Of a stretch of 64,000 nt of DNA, positions 25,419 to 33,726 are shown in pieces. A model generated the notes under the pieces. It did not search any database and was not told the origin of the DNA. It saw only the letters and a list, made by a program, of their open reading frames with translations. Origin of the DNA: JBEIGE01 sp040382055 (GTDB taxonomy: Bacteria; Pseudomonadota; Gammaproteobacteria; Burkholderiales; Burkholderiaceae_C); assembly GCA_040382055.1 (NCBI GenBank), contig JBEIGE010000001.1, positions 1 through 64,000 of the forward strand, in the 5' to 3' direction. Positions within the stretch are counted from its first letter, which is position 1. Each line of letters starts with the position of its first letter. A program made the translations under genes and the position numbers.

Positions 25419-27308
25419 TCACGGGCTCGGCACCAGCCCGGCCGACACCGGATGGGCAGGCAGCACCAGCGTCACCGTGGTTCCTGAGCCATCATGCGAG
25501 GCCACAGAAACTTGCGCACCGATCCGAGCAGCCCTCTCGTGCATGATCTTCAACCCGACATGGATTTCGTCTTTCCGGTCCTGCACCGAAAAACCAGCGC
25601 CATCGTCGCGCACGGTAAATGTCCATAACGCGCCTTTGACGATCTCCAACTGCACCTGACTGGCGTTGGCATGTTTGCGCACGTTGGACAAGGCCTCCTG
25701 CACCACATGCAGCACCTGTACCTGCACATCGGCGGGCAAAGGCAAGCCGTCACCACGCACAGCCAACCGGGTTTGCAGTCCGGTCTGGTGTTTGAACTTT
25801 TGCAATGTCTCTTGCAGGGCTGCTTCAATATCGTCGGTGTTGGTCCGGGTACGGAAGTGCAACAGCAATTCGCGCACGTCGCCAATGCTCTCCCGCAGAC
25901 CTGCATCGAGTTCATCCAGCGCTGTTTGTACTTGCAACGCCTGGGATTTTTGCGATGCCGTACGCAACAGTTGCACCTGAATTTTCAGAAAAGCCAGGGA
26001 TTGCGCAATCGAATCGTGCAGCTCACGTGCCAACAGGGCGCGTTCCTCCCCCACCGCTGCCTCGCGCTCAAGCGCTGCAGCGCGCAGCCCCTCCAGAGCG
26101 CTGGCAAGGTGGCTAGACAAAGCATCCAGCAACTCCACTTCGTCGGGTGACAAACGCAGTGGGCCGCGGAAAAATAGATCAATTTCACCAATGAGCCGTT
26201 GCTGCAACCGCACCGGCACACTCACCAAATTTTCGTAACCTGCCTTCACGCAGTTGCGCATGGGCGCGTCCCTATGGGTATGGATAGGAATCACACGGGT
26301 GCGGGCATCTGGTGATAGGTTGCCACAGGAGCAAGCGCCTGCCAGAAGACTTCGCTCCTCCTCCATCATTTCCTCCGGGAAGCAATCCGAAGCCAGCATC
26401 AAATAACGTTGATTGGCTTCATCGGACCAACGTACCGCTACTGCGTCGGCCTTCATAACCTTGCGCACTCGCTGTGCAAAGCCGCGCGACATCTCTTCGA
26501 TGGTGTTGGCACTGGCCAAGAACGCACTCACTTCATAAAGCGCCTCAATGCGGGCTCTCTGCGCTTCAATGCTTCGCGTCTTGGCTTCAACCTGGGCTTC
26601 AAGACCTTCGTACATGGTTTGCAAACGTCCTGCCATGCCATTGAACCCTCGCGCCACCATACCGAACTCGTCCTTGGTTTCGACCTCAATACGTGTCGAA
26701 AAATCACCGGACTCAATTTTCTGTAGCCCGACCTGCAAGTTGTCCAGCGGGTTGATCACATACAGGTAGCCGGTGTACAACATGATGACTGCACCGCCAA
26801 TCGCGAGCGCCATCATTAGGAACTGAAAGAGATTGAGGATCGCGGTTAGACGAGCCAAATGCTGCTCAATGGCGGACACCAGCTTGTCAATGGCTTCCAC
26901 AAAGTTGGCGATTGCATGGGCAGTCGCGTCCGCATCTGGACGGTTGGGCACATTCCAACTATCGCGTTGCGCTTCCCATAGAGATTTAACAGACGCAAAC
27001 TGCGCATTTACGTTCGGGTCCCACGGAACAAAAAGCGGACGTAAGGGGTCCCCCTCTCTGAGCAGCTTTAAACTGGCATCGAACTCAGACACAAGCTCCT
27101 TGACGACTTCCGGCTGATGCGCGGACTGGGCAATACTGGCCATGCGCCATGACTGCATTCGCATCCTACCCGCTTCATTGACTGCGGCCGCTCCACCCTC
27201 CAGTTGCCAGGTAACCCACAGTGTGATACCTATGGAGGTCAACGCCAGCACAAGCAGAATCATGCCAATCGAAATGAGCTTGGTGGAAAGGGAGTGTCTA
27301 TTTGCCAT
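25419..27308 (-). CDS. narX: Nitrate/nitrite sensor histidine kinase NarX
   Basis: A 629-residue membrane sensor kinase. Two membrane segments flank a periplasmic domain that starts with the nitrate-binding P-box 'VNEAGRMRMQSWRMAS'. HAMP ('YVINPLDNLQVGLQKIESGDFSTRIEVETKDEFG'), a coiled coil, a GAF-like domain with a cysteine cluster 'LAGACSCGNL', and a HisKA_3 kinase core with the phosphoacceptor in 'ARELHDSIAQSLAF' (near residue 432) follow. The ATPase domain has 'EALSNVRKHANAS' and 'VRDDGAGF'. The start at 27308 is chosen because it precedes the first membrane segment directly; the frame is open much further upstream but without conserved sequence. It partners with NarL next door. Confidence 0.92.
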   Translation of the reverse strand: MANRHSLSTKLISIGMILLVLALTSIGITLWVTWQLEGGAAAVNEAGRMRMQSWRMASIAQSAHQPEVVKELVSEFDASLKLLREGDPLRPLFVPWDPNVNAQFASVKSLWEAQRDSWNVPNRPDADATAHAIANFVEAIDKLVSAIEQHLARLTAILNLFQFLMMALAIGGAVIMLYTGYLYVINPLDNLQVGLQKIESGDFSTRIEVETKDEFGMVARGFNGMAGRLQTMYEGLEAQVEAKTRSIEAQRARIEALYEVSAFLASANTIEEMSRGFAQRVRKVMKADAVAVRWSDEANQRYLMLASDCFPEEMMEEERSLLAGACSCGNLSPDARTRVIPIHTHRDAPMRNCVKAGYENLVSVPVRLQQRLIGEIDLFFRGPLRLSPDEVELLDALSSHLASALEGLRAAALEREAAVGEERALLARELHDSIAQSLAFLKIQVQLLRTASQKSQALQVQTALDELDAGLRESIGDVRELLLHFRTRTNTDDIEAALQETLQKFKHQTGLQTRLAVRGDGLPLPADVQVQVLHVVQEALSNVRKHANASQVQLEIVKGALWTFTVRDDGAGFSVQDRKDEIHVGLKIMHERAARIGAQVSVASHDGSGTTVTLVLPAHPVSAGLVPSP

Positions 27309-27688
27309 TGCCTGAAGGTTAACCTGAAGTTCGTCGCAGCCTAATGCCGTAGCGCCATAGTCGTTCAAAGGCCCTATGACGGGATTGGAGATGGTTGAAG
27401 CGCAGTGCGTGCGACTGCTCTGTGCCTGAAGCCGAAATCTGGTTACCTCATACGCTCCTCCCGAATTCAGCAAATTCACAGCCACTAAGCTGACGTTCAC
27501 GAACTACCGCTCCTGGCTCCATGGCAACTACTGGTTTGTCAGCGGAAGTGGGTTTTGGTGTAAGACTGCTATGAGATGGAGTCAAGTCCCCTGCAGTCCA
27601 AATGAAAAACTCCACTTTTATTAGAAGTAACGTTCGGGTCATCTTGGCTCTTGTTTTTTGCCATAAAACAAAAGAAAACGAAACGGAT
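27309..27688. other. Gene-free upstream region of narX
   Basis: No convincing gene on either strand. An open minus-strand frame through most of it lacks a ribosome site and any family look. It probably carries the narXL promoter. I found no FNR box with both half-sites here. Confidence 0.5.
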
Positions 27689-28039
27689 CTAAAGCGGCTT
27701 GTAACCAGCCTCTGCGGGTGAAACCACAGAGACAATTTCCAGAGGCACAGCGCCATCATTCAAAACGCCGTGTACTTCGTTGCGGCGCGCAACGACGACA
27801 TCGCCCACACGGATGGGTCGGGTGTTGCCTTGCATATCGAACTGGTATTGCCCCTGTCCTGCAAGAACCGTCCAGGTGTCTTGGCCATCCGGATGGACAT
27901 GCGGGCTGATTTGCTGACCCGGCTGAACCAGCCAGGCCACCACCGCTGAATCACTGGATTGCGTGATCACCGAACGGATGGGCTCCCCCTCGGCTGCTTG
28001 TTGAAACTGTTTGACGGCAAAAATGCGCTCAGTGCTCAT
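27689..28039 (-). CDS. Small cupin-domain protein
   Basis: A 116-residue single-domain cupin. The two cupin motifs are visible: 'HVHPDGQDTWTVLAGQGQYQFD' (H47, H49 and the later Glu position occupied by T) and 'VGDVVVARRNEVHGVLNDG' with the second His. This fold usually binds a metal and either a small ligand or a sugar. The first motif lacks the usual Glu after HxH, so metal binding may be weaker. No operon partner is apparent: the gene is 380 bases from narX and next to a LysR remnant on the same strand. Function unknown. Confidence 0.8.
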   Translation of the reverse strand: MSTERIFAVKQFQQAAEGEPIRSVITQSSDSAVVAWLVQPGQQISPHVHPDGQDTWTVLAGQGQYQFDMQGNTRPIRVGDVVVARRNEVHGVLNDGAVPLEIVSVVSPAEAGYKPL

Positions 28040-28102
28040 AGGGAAACTCCAAAGTTGGACCGTGTGACTAAAAGCAAGAACTGCGCCGCACTGGTTTTGC
28101 CA

Positions 28103-28309
28103 CTATCGCAATGCCTCGGCTAGATGGTCACCAAACGCCCTCACTTTGGCGGAATGTTTGCGAGCGGCAGGACTGACGAGGTGGACAGGGATGGGTTGGA
28201 CTTGCCAGTCTTTCATTAGCACCACCACTTCGCCGGTAAGGAGCATGTCCGTCAGGAGCCAATCGGGCAGGTATCCAATACCCAGGCCTTCCAAAAGTGT
28301 GGCGCGCGA
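28103..28309 (-). pseudogene. Remnant of a LysR regulator, C-terminal end only
   Basis: About 69 codons on the minus strand encode the C-terminal part of a LysR effector-binding domain: 'ATLLEGLGIGYLPDWLLTDMLLTGEVVVLMKDWQ', then '...VHLVSPAARKHSAKVRAFGDHLAEALR' and a stop. The segment 'GLGIGYLPDWL' is typical of the CrgA/AaeR group. Reading upstream in frame, a TGA appears at 28312-28310, and neither other frame continues into a recognisable LysR sequence before the GNAT gene begins at 28390. The first roughly 230 residues, including the DNA-binding domain, are missing. The break could mark an insertion or deletion that brought in the GNAT gene. Confidence 0.75.
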
Positions 28310-28389
28310 TCAAAGAGCTGTCAGCCCTGAACGGCAACGGGCCGAACCAGCCCTGTTGGCTTGCCTTTGCTGCTCCGCTTGAGCCAGGG

Positions 28390-28920
28390 TCAGGCCACAG
28401 CGCTGTTAGCCTCCGCGCAGGGCGGTTCGTTTCGAATGGCTCGTTGATACCACGCAACGTCGTGCCATTGACCAAACTTCCATCCGGCGCGCTTGAAGAC
28501 ACCGACTGGTTCGAAGCCTACGGACTCGTGAAGGCGAACGCTTGCCGGGTTTGGAAGCACGATGATTGCGAGTGCATTGCAGTAGCCGCGCTCTGCAAGG
28601 CGCGAGAACAGCTCATAGTACAAAGCCTTGGCAAGCCCGCGACCTTGAAAGCTTGAATGAACGTAGGCAGACGTCTCGACTGACCAGCGATAGGCGGCCC
28701 GTTCGCGATGTTGTCCGCCGTAAGCGTAGCCGGCAATCTCGCCATCGATCTCAGCGACAAGCCAGCACCACTCAGAGGCGTACGTCGTGATTCGACTTGC
28801 AAACTCTTCGCGCGTAGGGACAGTGGTTTCAAAGGATGTCGCTGAATCGCTGACATACGGGGAGTAAATCTCCAGCAGTCGCACGGCGTCCGCGGGCGTT
28901 GCATCTCGGAAGTGGAACAT
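28390..28920 (-). CDS. GNAT N-acetyltransferase of the phosphinothricin/methionine sulfoximine type
   Basis: A 176-residue acetyltransferase. The start 'MFHFRDATPADAVRLLEIYSPYVSDSATSFETTVPTREEFASRI' is characteristic of the Pat/Bar and MddA/YncA group. The acetyl-CoA loop follows as 'YVHSSFQGRGLAKALYYELF' (Q/R-x-x-G-x-A), and the C-terminal part 'ALAIIVLPNPASVRLHESVGFEPVGVFKRAGWKFGQWHDVAWYQRAI' is also conserved. The enzyme would acetylate small amines such as methionine sulfone, sulfoximine or phosphinothricin; the real substrate is unknown. The gene starts 16 bases after an attC-like core, so it looks like an integron-type cassette, although no cassette boundary is clear on the other side. 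Confidence 0.88.
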   Translation of the reverse strand: MFHFRDATPADAVRLLEIYSPYVSDSATSFETTVPTREEFASRITTYASEWCWLVAEIDGEIAGYAYGGQHRERAAYRWSVETSAYVHSSFQGRGLAKALYYELFSRLAERGYCNALAIIVLPNPASVRLHESVGFEPVGVFKRAGWKFGQWHDVAWYQRAIRNEPPCAEANSAVA

Positions 28921-28936
28921 GGGGTTTCTTTCTGTG

Positions 28937-28993
28937 GCCTAACGTCCGAATTGTGCGTCGAGAACAGGCGTCCGCACCAATGAACAATTGGGT
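28937..28993 (-). repeat. attC-like element (59-base-element type) before the GNAT gene
   Basis: On the minus strand this 57-bp segment begins ACCCAAT, ends in a perfect core GTTAGGC, and contains an inverted pair ATTGGTGCG / CGCACAAT that matches except for one extra G. attC sites have the layout R''-L''-L'-R' with R' = GTTRRRY and an unpaired base in the L pair, so order, length and bulge all fit. The R'' end differs from the consensus RYYYAAC at its last base. The core lies 16 bases before the GNAT ATG, as in gene cassettes. Confidence 0.5.
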
Positions 28994-29100
28994 GCAAGCG
29001 TATGTTTGCTCAGAACGCTTGCCCTTGGTCTTGCATGGAAAGGAGCTGATGGGAAATACGCCAGCGACTTAACCTGGCCCACAGTGATGGCTCGAACGGA

Positions 29101-29532
29101 CTAGAACCCAACATATAGAGCAAGAAAAGCAGCAACCAAGAGGCCTGCTGCCGCCAAGAGCGACGTGGCTGCCCCTACAACATTACCCAGATAAACAAGT
29201 CTCGCCAGGCCTGTGGCACCGGCAGAAAGTCCCCTGTCTTTGCTGACCGCTGCCAGCGGAGTCGAGATCGTAAACGCGTAACCAGAGATGATGAAAAGAA
29301 CCGCAATTGCCGTTTTTAAAACGTTTGGAATTTCAAGTGGTGGTAGTACGTAAGCCATTGCGAAAAGTAACAATGCCCCGATGGTCAATGACTGATGCGC
29401 TACACGCCAGGAATTGATCACTTGAACTTCTGCATTGCGCTTGATCGCACGTGCATAGGGGGCGCCAAAAACCAAGGCAACCAATAGGATGATGCTTGCG
29501 TGCAGGACGAGGTGCAGAGATAGTTGACTCAA
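29101..29532 (-). CDS. Small four-helix membrane protein of unknown function
   Basis: A 143-residue inner-membrane protein with four hydrophobic segments: 'LVLHASIILLVALVFGAPYA', 'SLTIGALLLFAMAYVLPPL', 'AIAVLFIISGYAFTIS' and 'NVVGAATSLLAAAGLLVAAFLALYVGF'. The first loop is basic (RAIKRN), which places the loop in the cytoplasm. I do not recognise the family. It lies on the same strand as the GNAT gene and ends about 107 bases before the attC-like element, so it could be an upstream cassette, but no core site is seen before its own start. Nothing indicates its function. Confidence 0.7.
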   Translation of the reverse strand: MSQLSLHLVLHASIILLVALVFGAPYARAIKRNAEVQVINSWRVAHQSLTIGALLLFAMAYVLPPLEIPNVLKTAIAVLFIISGYAFTISTPLAAVSKDRGLSAGATGLARLVYLGNVVGAATSLLAAAGLLVAAFLALYVGF

Positions 29533-29771
29533 GGTGATATTGCTTTCTAATTTTTGCTAAGACTACCTCGCAGGCAGAAAGGCTAGGGTTTGTACGGAGC
29601 TCGAAGCTTAACAGCCGGTCATAGACTGTTCTCGTTTAGTTGAGAGTTAAGCCCCGAGGGCGTACAAGGCATGTACTTCATTTAAACAATAGCCCAAGCA
29701 CATCAGTTTTTTTAACCAAGTGGTGCCTTGGGCGCGTTTGTGTTTTATCAACCGACATAGAGGAGACTAAA

Positions 29772-31064
29772 TTGAAAAAATATCAGAAGATGGTTTTGAG
29801 CACGCTGACAACGGCAGTGGCGCTTCTTGTTGCGGGCACCGTGCATGCCCAAACGGCCAACATCGAAAAGTTGAAACAAATGAAGGTCGCCACCACTGAC
29901 CTCAATATTCCCGTAGTTCCGCAAACCGGCAGGAATGCCGATGCCATCCGTGCCAACCTCAAGCGCGTGAAGTTGCCCGAGGGCTTTAGCATCGATCTAT
30001 ACGCCGTGGTTCCGGATGCACGCCACATGGCCGTGGCCCCAAGCACCAACATGATTTTTGTGGGCACCCGCAAAACCACGGTGTGGGCCGTGACTGATCG
30101 CAACAGCGACGGTGTGGCCGATGAAGTCAAGTCCTTCGCGCCCAGCCTGAAGTTCACCAACCCGAATGGGGTGTGCTGGACCAAGGACGGCTTCCTGATC
30201 GTGGCTGAGCACAACCGCGTGCTTAACTTTCCGGCAGCCGAGTTCTTCTATGAGGGGCCGGACGTGGCGGTCATTGAGGTAGTGCCCCAGGGCAAGCTGA
30301 TCCCGACCGAAGAGGAGAGCTACAACCACGGCGCGCGCACCTGCCGCGTTGCGGACGACGGCATGCTGCACATCACCCTGGGGCAACCGTACAACGTGCA
30401 GCCCAAGGAAAAGGTTGCCTTGTACGAGCAGCTGGGCATTGGCGGCATGATCAAGTTGAACGCTTTCGATGGCTCCAAGCGTGAGGTTGTGGCGCGCGGC
30501 GTGCGCAACTCGGTGGGCATGGACATCAATCCCAAGGACAAATCGGTTTGGTTTACCGACAACCAGACCGATGGCATGGGTGACGACATTCCTCCAGGCG
30601 AGCTGAACAAGGTCTCGAAGATGGGTGAGCACTTTGGCTACCCGTTCATCCACGGCAACAACACGGTGATTGCCGGAACAGCCGCCGCGCCCGACCTGAA
30701 AGACATGAAAGCGCCAGCCGCATGGACCAAGCCGCAGATTGAATTCCCTGCGCACCAGGCACAGCTTGGCATGACTTTTTACACGGGCAAGATGTTCCCG
30801 GCGAAATACCAGGGTGGTGCTTTCGTTGCATCGCATGGTTCGTGGAACCGGACCAAGGCCAGTGGCGCTTTGATCAACTTCGTTTCGATGAAGGCTGACG
30901 GCAATGCCGACAAGAGCGAGGTCTTTGCCGATGGCTTCCTCGATCCCGAAACCGGTATCTACCGCGGTCGCCCCGTGGACGTGGCGGTGATGAAAGACGG
31001 CTCGCTGTTGATCAGCGATGACTACGCCGGCGCGATCTACCGCGTGACCTACAAGGCCCCTTGA
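29772..31064 (+). CDS. PQQ-dependent sugar (aldose/sorbosone-type) dehydrogenase, TTG start
   Basis: A 430-residue secreted protein of the soluble glucose/sorbosone dehydrogenase family: a beta-propeller that uses PQQ to oxidise sugars in the periplasm. The signal peptide (M)KKYQKMVLSTLTTAVALLVAGTVHA is followed by 'VKLPEGFSIDLYAVVPDARHMAVAP', the repeat-rich propeller with 'FTNPNGVCWTKDGFLIVAEHNRV', 'GVRNSVGMDINPKDKSVWFTDNQTDGMGDD' and the C-terminal 'GRPVDVAVMKDGSLLISDDYAGAIYRV'. The TTG at 29772 is chosen because AGGAG stands six bases before it and the signal peptide begins there; the first in-frame ATG upstream adds 44 unlikely residues. The cytochrome c gene downstream is a likely electron acceptor. 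Confidence 0.88.
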   Translation: MKKYQKMVLSTLTTAVALLVAGTVHAQTANIEKLKQMKVATTDLNIPVVPQTGRNADAIRANLKRVKLPEGFSIDLYAVVPDARHMAVAPSTNMIFVGTRKTTVWAVTDRNSDGVADEVKSFAPSLKFTNPNGVCWTKDGFLIVAEHNRVLNFPAAEFFYEGPDVAVIEVVPQGKLIPTEEESYNHGARTCRVADDGMLHITLGQPYNVQPKEKVALYEQLGIGGMIKLNAFDGSKREVVARGVRNSVGMDINPKDKSVWFTDNQTDGMGDDIPPGELNKVSKMGEHFGYPFIHGNNTVIAGTAAAPDLKDMKAPAAWTKPQIEFPAHQAQLGMTFYTGKMFPAKYQGGAFVASHGSWNRTKASGALINFVSMKADGNADKSEVFADGFLDPETGIYRGRPVDVAVMKDGSLLISDDYAGAIYRVTYKAP

Positions 31065-31099
31065 GCTTGCGCTTGAGGGTGTCTGTGACATGAGAAAAC

Positions 31100-31124
31100 C
31101 CTGGGTGCCGCATTGGCACCCAGG
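31100..31124 (+). terminator. Strong hairpin after the sugar dehydrogenase gene
   Basis: CCTGGGTGCC (31100-31109) and GGCACCCAGG (31115-31124) are exact inverted copies with a five-base loop, 36 bases after the stop. No T-run follows, so it may protect the message or attenuate readthrough into the cytochrome gene, and is not a classic terminator. Confidence 0.6.
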
Positions 31125-31187
31125 CCTCTTGCCAACAAGCCGGGTTGTTTGACCCGATTCAACTGAACTGAGGAAATGGAAGTCGTG

Positions 31188-31514
31188 ATGCAACGCATGC
31201 ACAAGGGAATTTTTGCGGCCGCGGTGCTCGGCCTTGTCGTTGGCTTGACGCCGGCACAGGCTCAATCGGGACGGGATAAGGCCAGGGCCTGCGCGATCTG
31301 CCACGGTCAACTGGGGCTGTCTACCCTGCCCAACGCCCCCCACCTTGCAGGCCAACCCGAAATCTATCTTGTGGAACAACTCAAGGCCTACCGAAGCGGA
31401 AAACGCGCCAATGAGGTCATGGCCGTGATTGCCAAACCTTTAAGCGATGCGGATATTGCCGATCTGGCCTCGTGGTATGCCTCACTACAAATTGAAGTGA
31501 AAGAGCGGCCATAA
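31188..31514 (+). CDS. Small periplasmic cytochrome c
   Basis: A 108-residue class I cytochrome c with a signal peptide (MQRMHKGIFAAAVLGLVVGLTPAQA) and one heme site 'CAICH'. The axial Met is probably in 'EVMAVIAKPLSDADIADLASWYASL', the usual C-terminal helix of this group. The start at 31188 has GGAAG five bases ahead; an ATG at 31176 directly abuts GGAAA and is less likely, but would only lengthen the n-region. It lies 111 bases (from 31176) after the PQQ-type dehydrogenase gene and is on the same strand, so it is the natural electron acceptor for that enzyme; this is inferred from position. Confidence 0.88.
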   Translation: MQRMHKGIFAAAVLGLVVGLTPAQAQSGRDKARACAICHGQLGLSTLPNAPHLAGQPEIYLVEQLKAYRSGKRANEVMAVIAKPLSDADIADLASWYASLQIEVKERP

Positions 31515-31887
31515 GGAGCACACCTGAAAGTAGCCCACTGCAGGCGCCATACGCCAACTCAAGACGCTCGCCTTGCTCTAACGCCCTCCTTGGCCTAAAA
31601 CGGGCCTTCGCAACTGTATTTGCACCTCAGGGCCTCAAGTTAAGGGTAAACCATGCCGTTAGTAGAGCAAGTACTAACAGGAGTCCATTTGACTTGGCTC
31701 CAAAAAAACACGCGAGGAAATCAGTATGCCGATGTCTATCAGAACCTTCCAAGCTAGGTAATAACGTTGACGAACTGGTCTAGTTAACGTCAAGCCCGGG
31801 GCCTTGGCGACAAACGGCCAGCCAGCCCCCTGGTTTATGATCCGCGCTCCTTGGACACTTTGCGGGCCCTGCGTCTGCCACCCTACC
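31515..31887. other. Intergenic stretch upstream of the EgtB-like gene
   Basis: No gene can be supported. The start of the next gene is uncertain, so up to 84 bases at the right end may be coding. I see no clear operator or terminator. Confidence 0.45.
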
Positions 31888-33129
31888 GTGATTGACCCCC
31901 TGGCCCCGTTGCTCAAGCAATATGCCGATGTACGTGCGCACAGCGTTGCACTGGCTGCCCGCCTGTCAGATGAAGACCAATGCGTCCAGTCCATGCCCGA
32001 TGCCAGCCCCACCAAATGGCACTTGGCACACACCACCTGGTTTTTTGAAACGCTGGTGCTGCTGCCTCACGTGGCCGACTATCAGCCCTTTGACCGCCAT
32101 TACGCCTACCTTTTCAACTCGTATTACGAGGCGCTGGGGCCGCGCCACCCCAGGCTGCAACGCGGCTTGCTGAGCCGACCCTCCATCCAGGAGGTGCATG
32201 CCTACCGCAACTATGTAGATCGGGCAATTTTGGCTCTAGCCCTTGATGGTATTGATCAAGACGCTATTGATTTAGAAGCATTGCTGGGGCCCCTGGAGCT
32301 TGGCCTGAACCATGAGCAACAGCACCAGGAGTTGCTACTGACGGACATCTTGCACTTGTTTTCCTGCAACCCGCTTCTGCCGGCCTACAACCCAAGCGCG
32401 CAACGCTCAGCCCAGGAGCAAACGCCCATGCAATGGCTTAGCTTGCCTGGCGGCATCATCAGCATTGGCCGATCAGCCCCGGAGCAGGCAGCGCCTGAGC
32501 TACCCGGGTTTGCCTTTGACAACGAAACCCCCCGTCACCAGCGCCTGTTGCCGCCCTATCAGCTGGCCAGCCGATTGGTGACTTGCGGTGAGTACAAACA
32601 CTTTATTGAAGAGGGTGGCTATCAAGACCCGCAGTGGTGGCTGTCTGACGGCTGGGCGGTGGTGCAAGCCCAGCAATGGACAGCGCCGGCTTACTGGCTG
32701 GCCCCCGGTGACCCACGCAGGCCTGATGCTGCATGGCAGGTCTTTGGCCTGGACGGGGTGCAGCCCCTTCAAGCCCATGCGCCGGTTGCCAACATCAGTT
32801 TCTTTGAGGCAGCGGCTTACGCAGAATGGGCGGGTTCGCGCCTGCCGACCGAGTTCGAATGGGAGGCTGCTTTTGGCACGCCCGGTCTGTCCCAGATGAT
32901 GGGACCGGTCTGGCAGTGGACCCGCTCCGGCTACGAGCCCTACCCCGGCTTTTCCCCCCGTGCGGGGGCTGCTCGGGAGTACAACGGCAAATTCATGGTG
33001 GGCCAGCAGGTGTTGCGCGGTGCCAGCCTGGCCACGCCGCACAAGCACAGCCGCAGCACTTACCGCAACTTCTTCCCGCCCACTGCCCGCTGGCAGTTTG
33101 CCGGGCTGCGACTCGCCAGAGACCTCTAA
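31888..33129 (+). CDS. egtB: EgtB-like iron-dependent sulfoxide synthase
   Basis: A protein of 413 residues (GTG at 31888) or up to 441 (31804). The N-terminal DinB-like four-helix domain holds the iron ligands in 'KWHLAHTTWFFET' and 'NHEQQHQELLLTD', the HX3H..HXXXH pattern of EgtB. The C-terminal formylglycine-generating-enzyme-like (sulfatase-modifying) domain runs from 'WLSLPGGIISIG' to 'RGASLATPHKHSRSTYRNFFPPTARWQFAGLRLAR'. EgtB enzymes join a thiol to trimethylhistidine (hercynine) with O2 to make ergothioneine. The partner methyltransferase EgtD is not in this window, so ergothioneine production depends on genes elsewhere; a related role such as selenoneine synthesis is possible. Neither start has a good ribosome site. 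Confidence 0.87.
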   Translation: MIDPLAPLLKQYADVRAHSVALAARLSDEDQCVQSMPDASPTKWHLAHTTWFFETLVLLPHVADYQPFDRHYAYLFNSYYEALGPRHPRLQRGLLSRPSIQEVHAYRNYVDRAILALALDGIDQDAIDLEALLGPLELGLNHEQQHQELLLTDILHLFSCNPLLPAYNPSAQRSAQEQTPMQWLSLPGGIISIGRSAPEQAAPELPGFAFDNETPRHQRLLPPYQLASRLVTCGEYKHFIEEGGYQDPQWWLSDGWAVVQAQQWTAPAYWLAPGDPRRPDAAWQVFGLDGVQPLQAHAPVANISFFEAAAYAEWAGSRLPTEFEWEAAFGTPGLSQMMGPVWQWTRSGYEPYPGFSPRAGAAREYNGKFMVGQQVLRGASLATPHKHSRSTYRNFFPPTARWQFAGLRLARDL

Positions 33130-33142
33130 AAGTCGTTTGGCC

Positions 33143-33634
33143 TCAGGGTGCCGCTGCCAAGGAAGCACGGACAGCCTCAACCCGCTTGCGGTTCAAACCC
33201 AGGTCGCGCTGGCCCAGCCGCGAGGCCGAGCGGACTTGAATCACGTTGGCCGCTGGGTCAAACCAGAACTCCACGTCATCCACATAATTCATGAGGGGCG
33301 TGGTGAATTGCGCATACAGATAGTCAGGCTCGCTCTTGACCAGCTTGGCACCACGCATGGCCTCAACCAGGGTCTTGAGCCGTGCAATGGTCGCTGGGCC
33401 CTCGCCCCTGAGGGCAAGCGGTGCAACCTCAGCATAGGTTCTCTGCGGATGGTCGGGGTAAAGATGGACCTGGCTGCTGACGCTGTTTGGCGTGGCTGAC
33501 AGGCCTTTGAGCTTGCCACCGTTCACACCCAGGTCGTTGGGCGCTTTGCCTTGAAGCAAGCCCGCTTGCCCCGCTACGAGGGCGAGTGCCACCAGAACCA
33601 GCACAACAATGAACACCCATTTAACAACCATCAT
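33143..33634 (-). CDS. DUF1499 family protein with N-terminal membrane anchor
   Basis: A 163-residue protein: one N-terminal hydrophobic helix (VVKWVFIVVLVLVALALVAGQAG), then a DUF1499 domain with 'GLSATPNSVSSQV', 'TIARLKTLVEAM' and 'DDVEFWFDPAANVIQVRSASRLGQRDLGLNRKRVEAVR', which is the family signature. The domain should sit on the periplasmic side. Molecular function is unknown. It is convergent with the EgtB-like gene, with 13 bases between the two stops. A short inverted repeat (33652-33672, GTCGATGA/TCATCGAC) lies just upstream and may be a remnant of the aldolase terminator. Confidence 0.88.
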   Translation of the reverse strand: MMVVKWVFIVVLVLVALALVAGQAGLLQGKAPNDLGVNGGKLKGLSATPNSVSSQVHLYPDHPQRTYAEVAPLALRGEGPATIARLKTLVEAMRGAKLVKSEPDYLYAQFTTPLMNYVDDVEFWFDPAANVIQVRSASRLGQRDLGLNRKRVEAVRASLAAAP

Positions 33635-33726
33635 GAAAATTCTCCATCGCGGTCGATGAACGGCTCATCGACAAGCACAGCACAGGGTTCAATGCCAACA
33701 CCAAGAGCGAAAGTCTGAACCGCTCC

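Noticed and set aside
27448..27759. Minus-strand frame of 103 codons between narX and the cupin gene
   Set aside because: No ribosome site or recognisable sequence, and it overlaps the end of the cupin gene in another frame.
28310..28389. Search for a second attC-like core on the far side of the GNAT gene
   Set aside because: Segments such as GCCTGAC and AGCCAAC occur, but none has a partner core or inner repeat at the right distance.
29997..31379. Long minus-strand frame opposite the sugar dehydrogenase and cytochrome c genes (460 codons)
   Set aside because: It runs across two well-supported genes on the opposite strand and has no recognisable domain.
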